A stretch of DNA of 64,000 nucleotides. Source: Brachypterus glaber (lineage: Eukaryota > Arthropoda > Insecta > Coleoptera > Kateretidae). The stretch lies in contig OY294044.1 of assembly GCA_958510825.1 (NCBI GenBank), forward strand, positions 104,942,893 to 105,006,892, read 5' to 3'. This document shows, piece by piece, positions 53,940 through 64,000 of this stretch. The translations under genes were made by a program, and so were the position numbers. Within the stretch, counting starts at the first letter, position 1; each line of letters starts with the position of its first letter. Below the pieces are notes generated by a model, which saw only the letters and a program-made list of their open reading frames with translations, was not told the origin of the DNA and did no database searches.

Positions 53940-55783
53940 ACGAAAACTGTCTCAATGGCTACCGGTTGACTCAGATCCCCTGCTACTTTATTGCTGAGCA
54001 AAATCTGAGCAAACACCTCCGCCCCCAGTAAAAGCTCCACGGCTTTTACTTTATTAAATTCGGGATCTGCTAAATTTAGCTGGCGTATGTGATGCCATTG
54101 GGTAGTATCGAGTGCGCATGCCGACAACCGTTCAGGAAGATTCGGCAGCACAACTGCATCAATATTAAGAATAGGATTCTTAGCTTGAGTGGGCTTTATT
54201 ACGCATTGAGTAATGCCCTTGGATGTTACCGGAGAATTAGGATTAATGCCCGTTATGGTCTTATGAAAAGACGAACGGTGTAATCCTAGCCGATTCAAAC
54301 ATCTTTCTGTTATAAATGAACAAGTAGAGCCATTATCAATTAAAGCACGTATTAATTGATAGTGCCCACGACCATCCTTTACGTGTACCATAGCAGTAGC
54401 CAATAAAATTGGCGCTGGTACTGTCGTTATGGATGTAAAAACGTTAGGATCATTAGACTCGACGCTAGAGTCATTATTTCCTACGCAGTTTTGTCCCGAT
54501 GTACCGGCCGTTTGGACCGATAAGGGAGGGGTTACGTTATTTTCACCAGAATGTGATAAATTTACTTTAACTGCCTTGTTATTTGGCTTGTCAAAATGTA
54601 AAGTGGAATGATGTCGCTTTTTACATATTTTGCATAAATGAGTAGAATTGCAAAACTTAAAGTTGTGTGAATGGCTAAGACAATTGACACATAACCTATG
54701 CTGTTTAGCAATTTCATATCTCTTTTTTGGAGCTTCTGATAAAAACGACCTACACTGAGAAACATGATGATTTGACTTGCAAACAGGGCAAGATAAAATA
54801 TCAGTATTTGTCACAAAAGAAGAATTATTATATGAATCTAACTTAACATGTTTTGATACTGGCTTTTGAACATTGTTGATTGGTGCTTTTTTAGAAGATA
54901 AAGCCTCAACAGTTTCTAAAGCCTTAGCATGTGCTGTCAAAAACAGTTTTAATTCGTCAAATGTGGGAAAACCATTCTTTTTATTTTGTTCCTCAAACTT
55001 AGCACAAAGATTTTTTGGAATACGTTTGAACACCATATCTACAAGAATAAAGCTCCACTCGTTTGTTGGAAGACCCAAGGCCCCGAGTGCCGCTAAATTT
55101 TCGACAAGAGTATTCAGGAAAATAATCAAGGCTGATGATGTGTCAGAGATGTTTGGCAGTTGACATATTGCCTGCCAGTGCGTATTAGCCAATAATCGTT
55201 TATTGTCATACCTCTGACGCAGCTGATTATAAGCTACAGAGTAGTTACTTCCCGATAATTGAACACACTTAATAATGCTAAGTGGTTCCGAAGTTAATAA
55301 TAAATGTAAATGAGAAAATTTTTCAATGTCTGAGAGTTGGGGATTTGTATGTATAGCAGAATCATACAAATCTATAAAAGTTTGCCAGTCTGGAAATTTT
55401 CCGCTAAAAGGTTTTAAATTCAACTTTTGAAGCTTGACATTTGAAGTCGTAGCATTTGAAGAACTTCCAAATAATTGTACATAAATACCTTGGATCTGCC
55501 AAAACATTTCATCAATCACCGTAGCAGCTTCCTTTTCTTTAGCTATATCCGTTTTTCGGATAGCATCCGTACGTCCAGGATCTGATATGACGAAAACGAG
55601 TATGTCATCAGCCAGCTTATGCCATTGCTTATAAGTCACATCCAGCTGTTGATAACAAATTTTAAAATGTTGCTGTTTTGTGATATCTTTTTGAGCGGCC
55701 ACTGCTGCCTTTTGAACTCGCTTTAGCCTATCATATTGCAACTGCCTACGGTTGTCCATAATACAATATTCGTTTAGATCCAT
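53858..55783 (-). CDS. Bel/Pao gag and aspartic protease
   Basis: A 641-codon frame. Residues ~100-310 form the DUF1759-type gag (LKPFSGKFPDWQTFIDLY, FSHLHLLLT, LRQRYDNKRLL). CCHC-like zinc motifs follow (CPVCKSNHHVSQC, CVNCLSHSHNFKFC, CKICKKRHHSTLH). The DUF1758 retropepsin has the active-site motif ALIDNGSTCSFI, with N in place of the usual S in D-S-G (family variation or damage). The last ~25 codons lie out of frame relative to the pol continuation. Confidence 0.88.
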   Translation of the reverse strand: MDLNEYCIMDNRRQLQYDRLKRVQKAAVAAQKDITKQQHFKICYQQLDVTYKQWHKLADDILVFVISDPGRTDAIRKTDIAKEKEAATVIDEMFWQIQGIYVQLFGSSSNATTSNVKLQKLNLKPFSGKFPDWQTFIDLYDSAIHTNPQLSDIEKFSHLHLLLTSEPLSIIKCVQLSGSNYSVAYNQLRQRYDNKRLLANTHWQAICQLPNISDTSSALIIFLNTLVENLAALGALGLPTNEWSFILVDMVFKRIPKNLCAKFEEQNKKNGFPTFDELKLFLTAHAKALETVEALSSKKAPINNVQKPVSKHVKLDSYNNSSFVTNTDILSCPVCKSNHHVSQCRSFLSEAPKKRYEIAKQHRLCVNCLSHSHNFKFCNSTHLCKICKKRHHSTLHFDKPNNKAVKVNLSHSGENNVTPPLSVQTAGTSGQNCVGNNDSSVESNDPNVFTSITTVPAPILLATAMVHVKDGRGHYQLIRALIDNGSTCSFITERCLNRLGLHRSSFHKTITGINPNSPVTSKGITQCVIKPTQAKNPILNIDAVVLPNLPERLSACALDTTQWHHIRQLNLADPEFNKVKAVELLLGAEVFAQILLSNKVAGDLSQPVAIETVFVWTFSWGKYPIPPRQILHLSHPWKPLI

Positions 55784-55967
55784 GGCTTATAAAATTTATT
55801 TATTGAAAGGTAAAAGAAAAAAATAAAAATTATAAAAAAAATATAAACTGAATAATTTTAGGAAAATTACACAATTTTTTCTCAAATTTTATTTCTTAAA
55901 TTGAATTTATTGTAGAAGAAACCTCCAGATATAATGGCTAAAATATAACTTATACCTCAGTAATGAA

Positions 55968-56300
55968 TCACCCTGTAAATATTTTCAACAAAATTCAAAA
56001 TTCCAAATTATAATCCAAACTATGAGTTACCCTGTATATTTGCACAGAGTTTTCCAAAAAACCAAATTCAAAAAATTACAATTTAATTTTTAAGTCACCC
56101 TGTATATATTCTGACAGAATATAAAAAAAAAACAAAAACTCAAAAGTACAATTTAAGACCCTGTATATATGGACTGGATACTCAAAAAGGCAAAATTCAA
56201 AATTACAATTAAGCTTTAGGTTACCCTGTATGCATATATTTGACAGAATATTAAAAAAATTCAGATTATAATCTAAGTTCAATTCTCCTGTATGAAAACA
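55968..56300 (-). repeat. Tandem ~70-bp repeats in Bel/Pao leader
   Basis: About five diverged units, each with accctgtatat, a gacagaatat block and caaaattcaaaattacaatt. Confidence 0.65.
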
Positions 56301-57164
56301 TTTTGAAATGGGCTAAATTTATTTTTAACCTATTCTTTGAAAATTACAATTTTTTATGTACCGATAGTATTTCCAAAAAATAAAAAAGAAAATAAAATAA
56401 AAATTAAAATTATATTTTTAAGTGTTTTCTACTATTTTTCAACCTGGTATACACTAAAGATACAGCTCAAGATTTCCCACTTGCATAACCCTGTATACAT
56501 TCGAAAAGTACAAGAAAAAATACCTAGATATCCAATATAAAAAAATAAGTTTTACAAAAGTTCCTAATTATAAGAACTCCATGTATAATAGTAAAACTAG
56601 AATTTGGACAAGGTATCTTATTTTTGCGCGCAAAAAATATATCAAATTAGAAGGAAAAAAATCAAAATATAAAAGTAATTTTGTTTCCACCCTATATGTA
56701 ACTTTACTAGCAATAGGTAAATTTTAAATCTATTACTACTAGATAGGTATTTTAATTATAATATCTTGCTCGCGAATAAGTTCTATCGAATGTAATTAAT
56801 TATATGGATAAATTTTGATTTATTTTTTCAAAGCACAGAAATATTTTTAAGAATCTTTCTACGCCCAAATAAATCACCAGTTTTAAAATAATAATTTTCA
56901 AAAGGCAAAGTTAAATAATATTTTTATTTTTATTTTAACTGTATTTTTGCAAAATAAAATAATAATTGCGGTTTTGACTGTGTCCAAAGAAAAAGGAAAA
57001 AAACGCTTGGATACAGCTGATAATTTTTTGCCTTTTTTATAGAGCACAAAGTTTGCGATTTTATCGGTTTTTAATTTTTCAACCGAAAAATCCAAAATAT
57101 ATTTTTAAAGCGAATTACCCTATTTGAAAATAATTTTTATTCAAAATAAGATTTTACGCGAGAT

Positions 57165-57305
57165 TTTTTTGTTAATAAATAAGCTATCTCCGAATGCAAC
57201 ACTCAAATATGATATTGTTATTTATAACAAATAATTTTAATGCTAATAAATAAGCTATCTTCGAATGCTAAATCCAAATATGATATTGTTATTTATAACA
57301 AATAT
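57165..57305 (-). repeat. Tandem duplication in Bel/Pao leader
   Basis: Two ~66-bp units sharing aataaataagctatctycga and tatgatattgttatttataa. Confidence 0.75.
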
Positions 57306-57484
57306 GTAATTTTACAACTGCAAAAGAACGTTACCACACACACACTGTAAAATTAGCAAAATCTAGTTAAATGAATTTAAAGCTATGAAGCTATGTTAAA
57401 TAGTTATACTAGTGCCAAAATTCCGGTTCAAAACGGACCATGTTATAATGGTTCTGCTAGCTTAAATCCGGTTCGAAAGGGCCA

Positions 57485-58119
57485 TATTGTGTGACGTCGA
57501 AAGGTCCCATTCGGTGATATGGGATTGCCTCCGTAACATCGCCTTTATGATATTAATTAAGTGGACTGCGAATAGGTATTAATGATTGAAAAGAATATTA
57601 AAGACAAAACGACAGTTCCAATAATATATATGGTAATCTTACCTTAGTTACAGCATTCAGCACGACAGGTCATGACCGCCATTTCTTCACAGGAGACACC
57701 ACATAATTGGAAACTGATGTACGCGAATTTAAGTTTGTTTGACCAGTGTAGGTATACACTACTAATTATTTAAATACATATGTGTATATGGAACTTATTT
57801 CTATAGTTTTGCAGCCGTAAATATGGCAAATTCTAACGAATGCCCGCGGCGTGGTATATTCGTCAGCTGATTTGAGTATATTTTTATTGACATGCATCGA
57901 TCGTTCTCGAGTGTCAAATTGCTACTGTCCGGAAGGCAACCTACTCGAACTCACGCGCAGAAAAGCTAGGAGGTTTTCAGCGCGTTACTTACAAAAATAC
58001 AACTAATTTAAAATAAAATATTATTTTTGAATTATAACTAAGTAAAGAAATTAAATGAAATTATGTATAATAAAACCCAAATTAAAAATAAATACAAACA
58101 CAGAAATGTGGTTGTAACA
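57485..58119 (-). repeat. Bel/Pao 5' LTR
   Basis: Same length as the 3' LTR; visible differences are at the terminal dinucleotide region (tattg vs tgttg on the plus strand), one t/c near 57827 and one c/t near 57892. Confidence 0.9.
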
Positions 58120-58733
58120 CTCGACGTTTTAGACCATTCTGAGTCGAAATCAGTAAAAAAAAATTGCGTCCGTCTGTCTGTCTGTCTGGGTGTAAACTCT
58201 CTAACTCCATTTCTACATGAGATATCGACTTGCGGTTTTTTGCATATTGTTTCTTATCGTATTCCGAAGAGCTGATTAGATTTTGGGGGTAAACGATTGG
58301 GGGTAAGGGAGTAAAAATAGGGTAAAACTCCTATTTTTAGCGTTTTTTGTTTATAATTAAGGCAATTATTATTGTATTTGGTTAATTTAGCACTTATATA
58401 AAAGATAATTTTAAATTGGTCAAAAAATGTTATAAACAACGTTTTCCTAAAACGCATTGTTTTCGAGATATTGGCGTTTAAACCAGTAAAAGGTTTTTTT
58501 AGCATATCTCACATATTTATAACCCGATTTCATAAAATTATATTTTGAATAAAAGCTCTTTTTAAGCCCTATAAAAAATGTTATATACAGTTTTTTGCTA
58601 GAATATAATGTTTTAAAGATACAGAATTTAAAATCAAACAAAACACCTAGTTTGAAATTTGCAAACTAGATGGCTCTAGTGTACAATAGTGCCGATGTTT
58701 TGACAGGGTGCTTGCAACGTTTCATCTAGTTTT
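58120..58733 (-). mobile_element. Helentron-associated repeat, copy F (continuation)
   Basis: Continues from 49939 after the Bel/Pao insertion, through the GTCTGTCTGTC region to the far terminus catctagtt at about 58733. Confidence 0.7.
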
Positions 58734-58979
58734 TATACACAAAAAACTTTATTTTTGCGAAGAATATAAAGAAATTAAATTGAAAAATTGACAAAAGTAA
58801 TAAAAAAAATAAATAAAAATGAATGCGAAGTCCACGTAAAAATCTTTTCGACAAAGATTTATCGAAAAGCCCAAAAGACTTTTATGTCGAAAATGTACAA
58901 AAATCTCGGAAGTTTGTGTACAAGTATTTTGTAGTGATAAAAAATAAAAAAAAAATATTTTTTTACCCTTACCCCACCC

Positions 58980-59105
58980 CAATTTTTTAACTAACACAAA
59001 CCCAGCTAAAAGATTTTGATAAGAAGCCTTTGTTTCAAGTTTGACGTCTTTAGCTCAAAGCGTTCTCGAGTTAAAGCGTTAATTTATCCAGGTAGACAGA
59101 TTTTT
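58980..59105 (-). repeat. GTCTGTCCGG-type core repeat, minus copy
   Basis: Member of the family at 7706; minus-strand blocks include ctcgagaacgctttgagcta and aaagacgtcaaacttg. Another is at 61540-61660. Confidence 0.55.
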
Positions 59106-59826
59106 TTTCGCAGGACTTTTCTAGGAGAAAGAAAATAATAATAAAAAAACAAAATAAATCAATGACCTATCTCATGTTTTTATACCACTTTCTTTTTTTT
59201 TCAAAAACAATCCCAGGCGAGACTTTAAGTAAGCAAATTCAAAATTTAAATTTTCCAATACAAAATTTGAGATTTTTTTCACAAACAAGAATATTTGAAG
59301 GATATTTATAGCCTTAATTAATTAAATCCCTTCCTATCCAGGGGTGACGGGGGGAAGCCATGAGTTGAAAAAATTTACTCTCCAGAAAAATTATGGAGTT
59401 GATGATCTCAGGGACGACCTCTTGGGAGGTGGGATATACAACAAAGTTGGGAACTTTGTAGAGGTAATGAGCTTTTTTTATCAAATTTTCTAGTTGAGAA
59501 AATTGAGGGGTACAGGTGTAAAGCTTTTTTTCGAGGCAAGGACCTTTTTTTTCTAGTCATCAAAATTTCTCCATAGCAAAAAGTTGGGAAATTCCTTAAT
59601 ACTTAGTTTGGAAAGCTTTGAACTGAATAAAGTTTCTATCGGGCGAAAAGTCAAAATCGCAAAAAAGAGTCACGTGACCTCCACAACTTAAATAAATAGG
59701 TCAATTAAAACAAAAGTTACATTCTCTTACTTATCAATTAAAAACAAAAGACGGTTTAATATAAAATTATAAAAAAAATAAAAAATAAAAAAAAATACAT
59801 TTCAAAAAATTTAAAAAATTAAAATA

Positions 59827-60289
59827 TAGTGGAAACTCCATAACTCGAAACACAAGGGACCGCGAAATTAGTTCAAGTTTGAGGGATTTCGAGTTAAAGA
59901 AAAAACATCCCGCAAAGCTTTGGGGATTCCCTTAGAAAACACACAGTAAACGACGTACCAGCGCAACGAAATTCGACGAACCTGTGCGATCGCGCGCGAA
60001 GTGGCGTCTCGATTTCTTAAAGTCCATAATATTGTGACGAAAAACTTTATTTTATTCTGCCCAAAAATTTGAGTTACTCTGGTTTCGAGATTTTTGAGTT
60101 ATAGAAAATTCGAGTTAGAGAGGTGAACTACATTGAAACAATAAAAAAATGTTATGGAGTTATGGAGATTTACGAAATTCAAGCTAGAGATACATTGTTA
60201 CAATAGAAAATTAGCGGGGAAAATCAGTAAACTTCACCTTATGGAACATTTCGAGTTATAGAGGTTCGAGTTATTATTACTCCACTGTA
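59827..60289. mobile_element. pogo/Tigger-like nonautonomous element
   Basis: Left end tagtggaaactccataactcgaa and right end ttcgagttattattactccactgta are imperfect mirrors with TA flanks. The interior repeats gagttatrga motifs on both strands; no transposase frame. Confidence 0.55.
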
Positions 60290-60310
60290 AAATAGTATAT
60301 TAAAGTACTA

Positions 60311-60413
60311 GTTTCATAACATACGTTTTTAGCGCACGAGTACTAGTTTAGAAAACAAGCCGCTTGCGGCGAGTTTTCTAAAGTACCAGTGCGCTAAAAG
60401 CGTGTTATGAAAC
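60311..60413. repeat. Hairpin element
   Basis: Imperfect palindrome: gtttcataacatacgttttt mirrored by agcgtgttatgaaac, GC-rich centre caagccgcttgcggcg. Confidence 0.62.
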
Positions 60414-61115
60414 GAGTGCTTTACACAATTTTTTCTATTTTGCTCTAAAATTTAATAAAACTTACATTTAAATTGATGACTGATTTAGGGATTTTTGTTT
60501 TGGATTGGCATTACAGTTTACACAATGTTTAAAATTCTAAGAACAAATGATATTTTGATATATTTTATAGTCATCTCTTCTCTTTTTTACTGCAATTAAC
60601 CAAGCCACAATTTTAACATGGTAAAAATAACCTAAACACAAAATTTTGTAGAAAATTCAACTTTAAAGCGACATTGACATTTGCACGGAAAACGTCAAGC
60701 GATAGGCCAAGTCTGTAGCCAACCCAAAAGAACAAAAAGTACAGACCTCCTATAGGCCTATAAGAACACGCAAAATGCGTGTGATTATGAGCTTATAAGA
60801 GTCGCAAAATAAAAAAATATTTTTAATTTTAATTTTTTTTTTGTGTTTTTAGATTAAATTGTTTTTTATTTTCAATTAGTGACAAGAAAATGTAATGTTC
60901 GTTCAAATTAACCTATTCATTAAAAAGTTACGGAGGTCAGGTGACCCTGTTTTGCGATTTAAAAACGTTTCGCCCGATAGCTTATTTGATTTTTTGTTTT
61001 AAATTGTTATTTACATCAAAAGTAAACAAACTGTACAAGAAAACTTTTCCAAAGTCGAACTAACAGTAACGGCAAACCGTTATCATTTACGATCTGTGAA
61101 CAGTAAATTTCTTAC

Positions 61116-61435
61116 CAATCATCCAGTTTCCGTCCCTTAAATTTCCACACATTGGATGGCCAAGATCGTTACTAGGCCTGATGTTGGCCAACAGGGACAT
61201 GAACCCTTGCAGACCTGCGTAAACCATAGGCCCGAAATTGGGAATGTCGTACGTGCCGAATCCGAAGCCTTCGTCCCTTTCTTCCTGATCGCACCGATAG
61301 ATGGCTCTGTTGAGGTCGGCCAGAGACATTTTCCTGATTATTTCGTTGAGTTCGGTTTCTTTTGTGATCGAAAATTGGTCTATTAAGTTGCGCACTTGTT
61401 TGACGGAATTTTGCATTTGTTCTGGCAGTGAAACC
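61116..61435 (-). CDS. AGL: AGL coding exon upstream of the giant intron
   Basis: Encodes LPEQMQNSVKQVRNL through DIPNFGPMVYAGLQGFMSLL and NDLGHPMCGNLRDGNWMI, the central part of debranching enzyme. It ends in phase 1 at GTAAGA and joins exon 42118-42295 as NWMI-D-FIWKRL. The acceptor is TTTTTAG. The transferase half of the gene lies right of the window; 61436-64000 is intron. Confidence 0.93.
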
Positions 61436-62128
61436 CTAAAAAGAGAAGGTTTTAGTTCAGATTTAGTTTATACAAAAAATTAAGAGAAAAAAAATAGCCG
61501 GGATCGAGAGAATAAAAAAATGTCCGAAAAAACCCAAAACCATCCCAGTCGATAACTTTGGATAAAGGACCTACGGTCCAAATTTGAAGGCTTTGGCCCA
61601 AAGCGTTCTCGAGTTATTGCGGTCACCAGTTCGCTCGGACAGAAAAACAGACCAACCGACAGAATTTTTTTCGCGGAAATCGGAGAAACAAAAAACGTAA
61701 AAAAACGATAGAAAATTTTTAAAATTGTTTACTAAAGCAGTTCTTTCCTGTGGGAAAACTCAAGAAAAAATAGATAAAAGTCCAAATCATGAAAAACATA
61801 ATATATTATACAGAGTTATTTAGAAATGAGTTCGAGAAATTTAAGAGATCAAATCAAATCAAATCAATATTATAATTACATACTTTATTATCACTTGTTT
61901 ATTTGAACTAAGACTCAAGAAACAGATGGAAATTTACAATTAGAATTATTAATAAAATATCCTTGAATTTCCACCTAAACCTGTGGTTTGTTTGTGGACA
62001 AAACTCTTGAGTTTAATTCAGCACTTTGTAAAATAAAAGAAAATTAGTTGCAATGGCTTTGAATTTATAATGCTTATGATAAGTTGTTTCTGTCGAGAGA
62101 GTCGAATGAGCAGGAAGGGCGAAATACA

Positions 62129-62570
62129 CGGTGTATTTGAAATAGGGTCGGAAATTTTAACAGAATGATGTAGAATAACATTGCATCATTAAAATTTTGG
62201 TTTTCGACATTATAGTATTTAATTTTTCGTCCTCGAACAGTGAAATTTCACCTTCAAATGAACTTTTCTCGAAAACGGTTAATCCTACAGTATTACAACA
62301 AGAGTACCTTTTTTATGTATTTTGACCTGAGGAATCATATTTTGAAAATAAAATTGCAAAAAAGTTACACAGAAAAAAGTTTGGGACAAAAAACTGATAA
62401 GGACCCCCCTTTTCGCACACCCCTGGTTTAAATAAGTACGTGAAAATTACATACAAAGATGGGCCTTATTAGGATTAATTCACGTGCAAAACCTCGTTAA
62501 TATATCTCAAAGGGTTCCTGAGTTATTAAATAAAAACCGATTTTTTTAGCCAATTTCAAAGGGGCGTAGC
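62129..62570 (+). mobile_element. Half copy of the 38113 foldback
   Basis: Starts cggtgtatttgaaataggg and matches one arm of 38113-39241 up to the ggggcgtagctcc string; the opposite arm is missing. Confidence 0.68.
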
Positions 62571-62739
62571 TCCGCTGAATCCGAATCTGAGGTTTAAATT
62601 TAAAAGTTAGCTCTCATTTTAATCATAACCTCAAAAAACATATCATATCATTGCGAAAAGTATGTTTTTTGAGTTTCTGTTGAAAATGGGAGCTAACTTT
62701 CAAATTCCGACCTCAGATTCGGATTCAGCGGCTCAAAAT
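62569..62739. repeat. Palindrome
   Basis: gctgaatccgaatctgaggt and ttaaaagttagctctcatttt are mirrored by gaaaatgggagctaactttc and acctcagattcggattcagc. Confidence 0.68.
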
Positions 62740-62799
62740 ACAGGGGGATTGACTAGTCAAGTTCGTCTGAGATGCAACTTTTTTAATTTTGTGTGGCTG

Positions 62800-63135
62800 C
62801 CCTGGTAGAAAAGTACATAAATCTAACTTAACATAAAATTAGATTAGTGACATTTTTATGTTTAGTCTCAAACGTTATACAAAAACGTTATAAAATATAT
62901 AAATATAAATCTCACCTTAAACACTAACGTTTGACAAAAACGTTATAAAATATATAAATCTAACTTTAAAAAATAACGTTTGACAAAAACGTTATAAAAT
63001 ACATAAAACTAACGTTAGTTTCCTAACTAAATTCTAACCTTTTTCTAACCTTATTCTAACTTTAAATATTTTTTAAATTTCCATTATTAATACGTAAGCT
63101 ATAGTAGAAAATACTCATTTCAGACAGCTATGTTA

Positions 63136-63166
<31 letters not shown>

Positions 63167-63847
63167 GCAATACAGTAGACGGCATAGCCGATGAAACTGT
63201 TTCTATCTTACACATAAAATAATAATTAAACTAAATTAAATAAAACAATTAAATTAAAGTATAAGTATAATATGTGCCTAGGTTTGATAATTATTTATTA
63301 TTTCTATAATAAGTTTAAAAAAATATCCCTCAAAAGTCAAAATTATAGTAAGTCTGGCAACACTGTACTAGAAGTAGACAAAGATTTTAAGATTATGAAT
63401 GTATAAATAAATATTAACTAACTAAATATAAAGTTTTTCTGAGAGGTAAACGTATTTATCGAAGTATAACATAATATTACACGTAAAATATTTAGGGCCA
63501 CCTAAAAAGATGGCTATTTTATAAATAAATGTAACGAAATTATGTTTAAAAATATTTTGATTACTAAAATATATTAAGATTTATTTATATGAATAAATTT
63601 GTCTCCAGCTGCCATTTTATGATACAGGTAGAAATTTCCTATTTGGCCACGCCCCCTCCGAAAGTTAGAAATTAAACGTACTTATAATGTATTTCTAACT
63701 TAAAAATCTAACGTTAGATTAACGTTTGTAACTAACGTTTGATTCTAACGTTAAAAAGCGGGACATTTGCACATATTTTATAACGTACTTTTATACAGTT
63801 TTCTAACATTAGAAAAACGTTATTCTAACGTTAAATTTCTACTAGGG
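62800..63847. mobile_element. Element with TIR CCCTGGTAGAAA and AACGTT repeats
   Basis: ccctggtagaaa at the left and tttctactaggg at the right are near-perfect inverted ends. Both ends are dense in CTAACGTT/AACGTTAG words; on the left, three tandem ~55-bp units carry cgtttgacaaaaacgttata. A (TTA)n tract with a retroelement-like string (cagtagacggcatagccgat) is inserted at 63131-63190. Confidence 0.65.
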
Positions 63848-64000
63848 TGTGTTATCTCTGCAACTAAAGTCCGATCAAAAAAAGTTTTTTACAAAAGATT
63901 TTTACTTTTTTGAGGGGAATTAGTATTTGAGATATTTGAAAGTTTCAGGTTAAAAAAACACCCGGTATACAAAAAAATATATAGATTTATTCAGAAATAA

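Larger units (their letters stand above)
55784..57484 (-). other. Bel/Pao leader with tandem repeats and PBS
   Basis: Non-coding 1.7 kb between the 5' LTR and gag. Next to the LTR, the minus strand reads TGGCCCTTTCGAACCGG, a primer-binding-site candidate resembling the complement of a tRNA-Tyr 3' end; a second similar string TGGTCCGTTTTGAACCGG lies ~45 bp further in. Tandem repeats fill 55968-56300 and 57165-57305. Confidence 0.6.
49940..58119 (-). mobile_element. Complete Bel/Pao LTR retrotransposon
   Basis: An 8.18-kb element, coding strand minus: 5' LTR 57485-58119, leader, gag-protease frame 53858-55783, pol frame 50610-53939, 3' LTR 49940-50574. The target duplication is ctcga (49935-49939 and 58120-58124), the 5-bp length typical of the superfamily. 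The LTRs are both 635 bp and differ at about three sites, so the insertion is recent. No env-like frame is present. Gag-protease and pol are in different frames overlapping by 82 bp, probably through a frameshift, so this copy may not be autonomous. Confidence 0.92.

Noticed and set aside
55784..57484. env-like gene of the Bel/Pao element
   Set aside because: No frame of useful length between LTR and gag or after pol; the region is a repeat-filled leader.
63131..63190. Independent retroelement insertion with defined ends
   Set aside because: Only a (TTA)n tract and ~25 bp shared with 20649-20690 are visible; too little to define an element.

Overview
This window is nuclear DNA of an insect, probably a beetle. 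It is AT-rich, its genes are split by consensus GT-AG introns, and every intron is full of insect-type transposable elements. The order is an inference from overall character, not from a diagnostic sequence. Three conserved genes were traced exon by exon with codon phases checked at each junction; a fourth is a single short open reading frame.

Layout. (1) 1-2260: three 5'-truncated or truncated non-LTR retrotransposon pieces. (2) 2294-10647, minus strand: first six coding exons of cyclin-G-associated kinase/auxilin (GAK), covering the whole protein kinase domain; the clathrin/J-domain end lies outside the window. (3) 11172-11363, plus strand: BBIP1, the smallest BBSome subunit, divergent from GAK across a 524-bp shared promoter with an RFX X-box-like site. 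(4) 11425-27338, plus strand: complete LMBRD2 in eight exons (707 codons), starting only 61 bp after the BBIP1 stop. (5) 29358-29557: 200-N assembly gap. (6) 30410-61435, minus strand: the last six coding exons of glycogen debranching enzyme AGL, covering the amylo-1,6-glucosidase half. Its UGA stop is followed in the same frame by 252 further open codons ending in a hydrophobic tail.

The 18.8-kb AGL intron (42296-61115) holds two near-identical intact SAM-domain genes of unknown function (45134-46273 and 48338-49471) and a complete, young Bel/Pao LTR retrotransposon (49940-58119; LTRs differ at about 3 of 635 positions, 5-bp target duplication ctcga). That retrotransposon sits inside a copy of a ~700-bp repeat that recurs six times here plus one fragment, and that has the structure of a Helentron-associated (DINE/HINE-like) element. 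The rest of the introns is packed with foldback and MITE-type elements, minisatellites, an hAT-like element with an 8-bp target duplication, Tc1-like relics and a tRNA-derived SINE.

The conserved genes have related membrane-trafficking or ciliary themes (clathrin uncoating, BBSome, an LMBR1-type membrane protein), but only the BBIP1-LMBRD2 spacing and the GAK/BBIP1 shared promoter suggest direct co-regulation. The most unusual observations are the in-frame extension after the AGL stop, the possible BBIP1-LMBRD2 dicistron, the duplicated SAM genes, and a small element built from GATTGT repeats with a matching empty site.
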